Origin: Euryarchaeota archaeon UBA111
GTDB lineage: Archaea; Thermoplasmatota; Poseidoniia; Poseidoniales; Poseidoniaceae
Length of the DNA: 9,741 nucleotides
Direction: 5' to 3'
Assembly: GCA_002506025.1 (NCBI GenBank)
Contig: DAWS01000159.1
Span: forward strand, 1-9,741
The position numbers and the translations under genes are program-made. Position 1 is the stretch's first letter. Each line of letters opens with the position of its first letter. Shown in pieces: positions 6,364 through 9,741 of this stretch. The notes under the pieces were generated by a model that had not been told where the DNA came from, searched no databases, and saw only the letters and a list, made by a program, of their open reading frames with translations.

Positions 6364-9300
6364 TTATTGCTGCTCATGCACATAGTTAGGATCTGGTACC
6401 CACTGATTAGATTGAGCATCCCATAGCCATCCGGGATGTTGAGATGTTTGCTGAACTACCTGTTGTGTTTGAGTAACTACCTGCTGCTGAGTGACCTGTT
6501 GTTGGGCTTGTGGAACCGATGGAACCTGTTTTGCTTTCGCCCAAGCATACGGGTCCGCTTGCACTTGTTCTTGAGCGGCATACTCCTCTTCTTCATCATA
6601 TTCTTCGAACGTAAAGAAGAATGCGCCTACTGCAATCAGTACTGCAACCACGACAACGGCGATGATAATGTAAAGCAACAAACCGCCACCATCTGATTCA
6701 GTTGCGGATGATAACTTGAACAGTGCATCACTTCCGCTCCCATCAGAAAATATTTGTCCATCCATTTCAAACACAATCTCCCTAGTATCTTTGCTTCCAA
6801 GTTGGCTTGCGCTGATTTGCATAGACCATGTTCCATCAGCTAACACTCTAGTTGAATTAATCATCTGACCAGATGAGGAATCAAATCTTGCTTTTACCAA
6901 ACTGTTTGGTAAACCTTGACCGGAGAAAATTGCTGGTTCAGCATCACTTATGGTCCCAGTCCCATCACGAATTACTTCAAATGTTACTGACCTAACTATC
7001 ACGTTAACAGAACGAGAAACATCCCACAAATCTGCATTGTCCGTCGCAATAAATTTCAATTGCGCTAGAGACCATTCTGAAATATCATCTGATCTAGTAG
7101 TTGGCGGGTTATATGTTGCAATTCCTTCAGAAGATATTGACACATAATCATAGTATAAGTCGTCAGTCGATACACTCGGGTCATTATAGACATCGAATCT
7201 CAACAATCCACCCTCAGGGTCTGAGAAATATTGTGGCAAATCAAATGTCGCCCCAGCACCACACCTATCCAAGCTTTTGGAGTTGGCGTCACAGTATACT
7301 ACAACAGTATTAGCCCAGCCATCAGGATTGAAGGTAGGCGGCGAATTATCTACTGAATTGTCTATGGTAATGAATCGTGATTCTTCCTCTGAGTAAGATT
7401 CACCATCAAATGATCGAACCACTATTTCATACTGAGAGTTATGTGGTAGGTTGTTTGTCTTCCAAATGGTATTTTGATTCCATGAGGTATTGAATTCTCC
7501 AGCCTGTATTAGATTCTGAGTAATCGAGATAGTATTTGCAGCCGAACCACTATCTCGGCCATTTTTGTAAATATCAATATCTACTCTAGTGATTATACCA
7601 TCATTGTCCCAAACATAACCTGAGATTGAAGTTGACTCACTGCCACGAATTACCTGATTGTCGAGTGGATTATCGAGCGCAATGTTTGGTCGTGCATTTT
7701 CGTTAGTAATCTTCAAATTAAGAGTAACAACTACACAAGTCTGATCACTTGTATCATCTTTGCAAAAATCGCTGTCAGCGGCCCATATCTTAAATGTATA
7801 ATCGCCTGATGCATAGGTGCGATAATCCCAATCATACTGCCAAGCAGAAAGCGTCTCTCCGGGCGATGGTGTAATGGCAAACTTGGAGGTGAATTGCGGG
7901 TTGGAATCCTCGGTTATCTCGAACCATATTTCTTTGATATCATTGCCATTCACACCAAAATATGGGTCACTAGCAGTCCCGCTGAACGAAACTACCGAGC
8001 CTTTTGGAGAATTGGGGTCATGTTGTGAGTTTTGTGCCGGTGTATTCACTATAATCGAAGGAGCTTGTAAGTTTAGTTTATACTTCTTTACCGTGATAGG
8101 TGAATACTCTAGTCCGTCAAAAGAACGCACTCTAAACGTGACATCACCTTCTCCCTCTGCATGGTTAGACATATCATATTCAAACGCCCATGTACTGAAC
8201 GGATAACTTGCTTGTGTAATGACTCCATTAGAATTTGAGGTGTCAACCGCTGAAAGCCAGACATCGGATCCTGGCGGCTGTATTTGAACATCCTCAACGT
8301 AGCCAAACTGTTTCTGTTGAGCGATTACATCGCTAGCATAAGGTGGTGCTTCTCCATCCCATGCTGTGCCAGATAGTGCTACAACACGAGCGAATGAGGT
8401 TAATTCTGGCTGTTCAACAGTAACACTTGGTGCCATATTTTGAAGAGAAATAATATCATCTACTGGGCCGGTCAGAACAAAATCATACTCTAGAGTTCCT
8501 TTACCAAACTTGTATGCTTCTACCTTGTATTGCGGGATTTCTCTGCCAGCAATGCAGTCATCGTCAGCATCGTCGGTTAAAGTGTCACCATCGTTGTCGT
8601 ATCCATCACTGCATGTATTTTCATCCAGCGTTCTAACAATAGGCGGTCCACCAGAAGCATTTGCTAATTGAACTTGGACATTGCTTTCTCCAACCACGTG
8701 ATTTAGATTACGATCCAAGTAAAAGTTACTCGCAAGCGTTACTTCATCTGTATATCCCTGAGCATTGGTTGTAAGCGTGTAGAGCGGTGTTCCAATAGCA
8801 TCTTTGATAATTACAGTAGCGCCTTCAACATCGACATTGGAAGCCTTTACCCTAAATTTGACCAGCTCACCTTCACGAACCTGGTTACCCCATGCGGATT
8901 GTTGATTATTTACATGGATTTTCGAGGTGTCAAAATTCTGTAGTCCAGCGAAAGAAAGGACTGTTGAATTGTTAACTAACTCCAGCGCCATAGGCATGTC
9001 AGCAGGTGGCATGTTTGCTGTGTTGGGCAACTTCAAACACTCATTCTGCACGTCGGGACACTCAGCACCAAGCCACTGCAGGTTTATTGGATACAATTCA
9101 TTGCCTCCGGGAGCAGGGATATTTTCTGACTGGATTGTGACCATTGATTCAGTGATGTTGTAAACTTGCAGGGCACCGACGAATGTGTTTCCAGAGAAAT
9201 AACCAATCGAACCATATTTATTGCCATAATTGTCGTCATGGTGTGATATGTTTACTGCAAAACTCTCGGTTTGCATATCATTATTTTGCACATTGACAAT

Positions 9301-9741
9301 ACCGCCCTTAATTCTCAGTGCATCGCCAATGTTGTTCTTGACAACGTTGTTGTATAGTGTTGCTGATGCCCGGAAAATGTGTATAGCGGGACATTGAAAG
9401 TCTCCTCCATACATCTTCTCGGAGTTACATGTTCCTGAGTTGTTGTCAATCATGTTATTTTCCATGTATAAACGGGATTCTGTCGGCGCAATTGATGGCC
9501 ACCCACTGTCTCGATAATGATATTCTCCATGAACAACTGCTTCTTTACCTGTATTGGTAATGTTATTTCCGATTGCCGTCACTTCTGACGTGCCGTAAAT
9601 CCACAAACCGTTGAAGCCACCAATTGGGCCAATATTGTTGTAGTATAAATCCGCTGTAGATGACCTTATTGCGATGCCTGAGCCTTGCTCAGCACCAGAA
9701 ATGGTATTTCTCGAAGCGGAAATTCTAGCTTGGTCATATGC
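6364..9741 (-). CDS. large beta-helix / Ig-like surface protein with C-terminal membrane anchor and cytoplasmic tail (N-terminus beyond window)
   Basis: The frame stays open to the right edge, so at least 1125 residues are visible (numbered from base 9741) and the start is missing. Residues 1 to about 200 show N/I/G-rich rungs of a right-handed parallel beta-helix, with motifs such as NTISG and NNIG. A carboxypeptidase-regulatory-like beta-sandwich (about 289-361) follows, then an acidic Cys-bounded loop (377-396). Three Ig-like domains (about 437-557, 559-680 and 683-795) come next, each beginning with a Pro-rich strand; the first and third end near RSFDG. A cadherin-like domain (800-920), a membrane-proximal domain (921-1013) and a single membrane helix (1021-1043) follow. 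The tail is acidic, Gln-rich and ends in a Trp motif. Paired cysteines and N-x-S/T sequons suit an exported protein. It probably serves as a surface adhesin, glycan binder or sensor; the true substrate is unknown. The STAND regulator follows it in the same operon. Confidence 0.88.
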   Translation of the reverse strand, partial: AYDQARISASRNTISGAEQGSGIAIRSSTADLYYNNIGPIGGFNGLWIYGTSEVTAIGNNITNTGKEAVVHGEYHYRDSGWPSIAPTESRLYMENNMIDNNSGTCNSEKMYGGDFQCPAIHIFRASATLYNNVVKNNIGDALRIKGGIVNVQNNDMQTESFAVNISHHDDNYGNKYGSIGYFSGNTFVGALQVYNITESMVTIQSENIPAPGGNELYPINLQWLGAECPDVQNECLKLPNTANMPPADMPMALELVNNSTVLSFAGLQNFDTSKIHVNNQQSAWGNQVREGELVKFRVKASNVDVEGATVIIKDAIGTPLYTLTTNAQGYTDEVTLASNFYLDRNLNHVVGESNVQVQLANASGGPPIVRTLDENTCSDGYDNDGDTLTDDADDDCIAGREIPQYKVEAYKFGKGTLEYDFVLTGPVDDIISLQNMAPSVTVEQPELTSFARVVALSGTAWDGEAPPYASDVIAQQKQFGYVEDVQIQPPGSDVWLSAVDTSNSNGVITQASYPFSTWAFEYDMSNHAEGEGDVTFRVRSFDGLEYSPITVKKYKLNLQAPSIIVNTPAQNSQHDPNSPKGSVVSFSGTASDPYFGVNGNDIKEIWFEITEDSNPQFTSKFAITPSPGETLSAWQYDWDYRTYASGDYTFKIWAADSDFCKDDTSDQTCVVVTLNLKITNENARPNIALDNPLDNQVIRGSESTSISGYVWDNDGIITRVDIDIYKNGRDSGSAANTISITQNLIQAGEFNTSWNQNTIWKTNNLPHNSQYEIVVRSFDGESYSEEESRFITIDNSVDNSPPTFNPDGWANTVVVYCDANSKSLDRCGAGATFDLPQYFSDPEGGLLRFDVYNDPSVSTDDLYYDYVSISSEGIATYNPPTTRSDDISEWSLAQLKFIATDNADLWDVSRSVNVIVRSVTFEVIRDGTGTISDAEPAIFSGQGLPNSLVKARFDSSSGQMINSTRVLADGTWSMQISASQLGSKDTREIVFEMDGQIFSDGSGSDALFKLSSATESDGGGLLLYIIIAVVVVAVLIAVGAFFFTFEEYDEEEEYAAQEQVQADPYAWAKAKQVPSVPQAQQQVTQQQVVTQTQQVVQQTSQHPGWLWDAQSNQWVPDPNYVHEQQ
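6382..6438 (-). other. C-terminal Trp-rich tail motif (HPGWLWD...NQWVPDPNY)
   Basis: Visible residues 1102-1120 of the surface protein contain HPGWLWD, a short turn and NQWVPDPNY, spaced like a tiny three-stranded domain similar to WW or DUF2510-type modules (PGWxxD...xW). It lies after the membrane helix and so on the cytoplasmic side. I recall similar PGWLWD tails on other marine archaeal membrane proteins, but the identification is from memory. Confidence 0.55.
6439..6507 (-). repeat. Gln/Val/Thr-rich low-complexity cytoplasmic linker
   Basis: Visible residues 1079-1101 are almost entirely Q, V and T (for example QQQVTQQQVVTQTQQVVQQ), encoded by imperfect CAG/CAA/GTx repeats. It is likely a disordered spacer between the membrane-side acidic segment and the terminal Trp motif, and its length may vary between strains. 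Confidence 0.7.
6613..6681 (-). other. single transmembrane helix of the surface protein
   Basis: Visible residues 1021-1043 (LLLYIIIAVVVVAVLIAVGA then FFF) form the only strong hydrophobic span in the visible protein. It is preceded by a GGG hinge and followed by the acidic EEYDEEEEY (1046-1054). The cytoplasmic side carries acidic rather than the usual basic residues, which is odd under the positive-inside rule. Orientation is inferred from the extracellular-type domains before it. Confidence 0.8.
8554..8613 (-). other. Cys-bounded Asp/Asn-rich putative calcium-binding loop
   Basis: Visible residues 377-396 run from Cys to Cys through SDGYDNDGDTLTDDADDD. This matches the CxDGxDNDGDGxxDxxDxDC motif seen in many secreted proteins and resembles thrombospondin type-3 / EF-hand-like DxDxDG calcium loops. 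The flanking cysteines probably form a disulfide. It sits between the beta-sandwich and the first Ig-like domain and may rigidify that junction in calcium-rich seawater. Confidence 0.7.

Noticed and set aside
6439..6507. Q-rich repeat as a CRISPR or satellite array
   Set aside because: The DNA repetition follows glutamine codons within a coding frame, is imperfect, and has no spacer structure.
7874..8206. 110-aa plus-strand open frame inside the surface protein gene
   Set aside because: It is a shadow of the Ig-like domain coding region on the other strand, with no motif and no promoter.
9604..9606. TTG as start codon of the large minus-strand surface protein
   Set aside because: The frame continues upstream without a stop to the window edge and keeps the beta-helix pattern; there is no signal peptide after this codon.

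Overview
The window looks archaeal and most resembles a marine planktonic euryarchaeon of the Marine Group II / Poseidoniales type. This is an inference from architecture, not from a marker gene. The signs are: three proteins with archaeal type IV pilin-like (class III) leaders; ATGA stop/start overlaps; a GGTGAT Shine-Dalgarno site; a STAND-type regulator with an N-terminal winged helix; and a large beta-helix/Ig-like surface protein anchored by one C-terminal membrane helix, with a Gln-rich, Trp-containing cytoplasmic tail. Base composition is moderately AT-rich. No RNA gene, CRISPR array, insertion sequence or integrase was seen.

Layout. Bases 1-56 are a short upstream region with an AT-rich promoter-like stretch and a small inverted repeat. 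Bases 57-3825 (+ strand) hold three tightly coupled genes of 359, 741 and 156 aa. Each begins with a short charged leader, a small-residue processing-like site and one long hydrophobic helix, followed by an extracellular beta-rich part. They look like pilin or pseudopilin-like surface subunits. Bases 3829-9741 (- strand) hold two genes. The upstream one runs off the right edge and encodes a surface protein of at least 1125 residues. Twelve bases after its stop, and behind a good ribosome binding site, comes an 840-aa wHTH/NTPase/TPR regulator. The two operons converge with only 3 bases between their stop codons, so nearly all of the window is coding.

How they may work together. The plus-strand genes probably supply components of an adhesive or pilus-like surface structure; the assembly ATPase, platform protein and prepilin peptidase must lie elsewhere. 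The minus-strand pair joins a wall-less surface protein carrying a cytoplasmic tail to a soluble STAND regulator whose TPR array could bind a protein ligand. A contact- or ligand-sensing arrangement that controls surface genes is an attractive hypothesis. Only gene order and domain content support it here.
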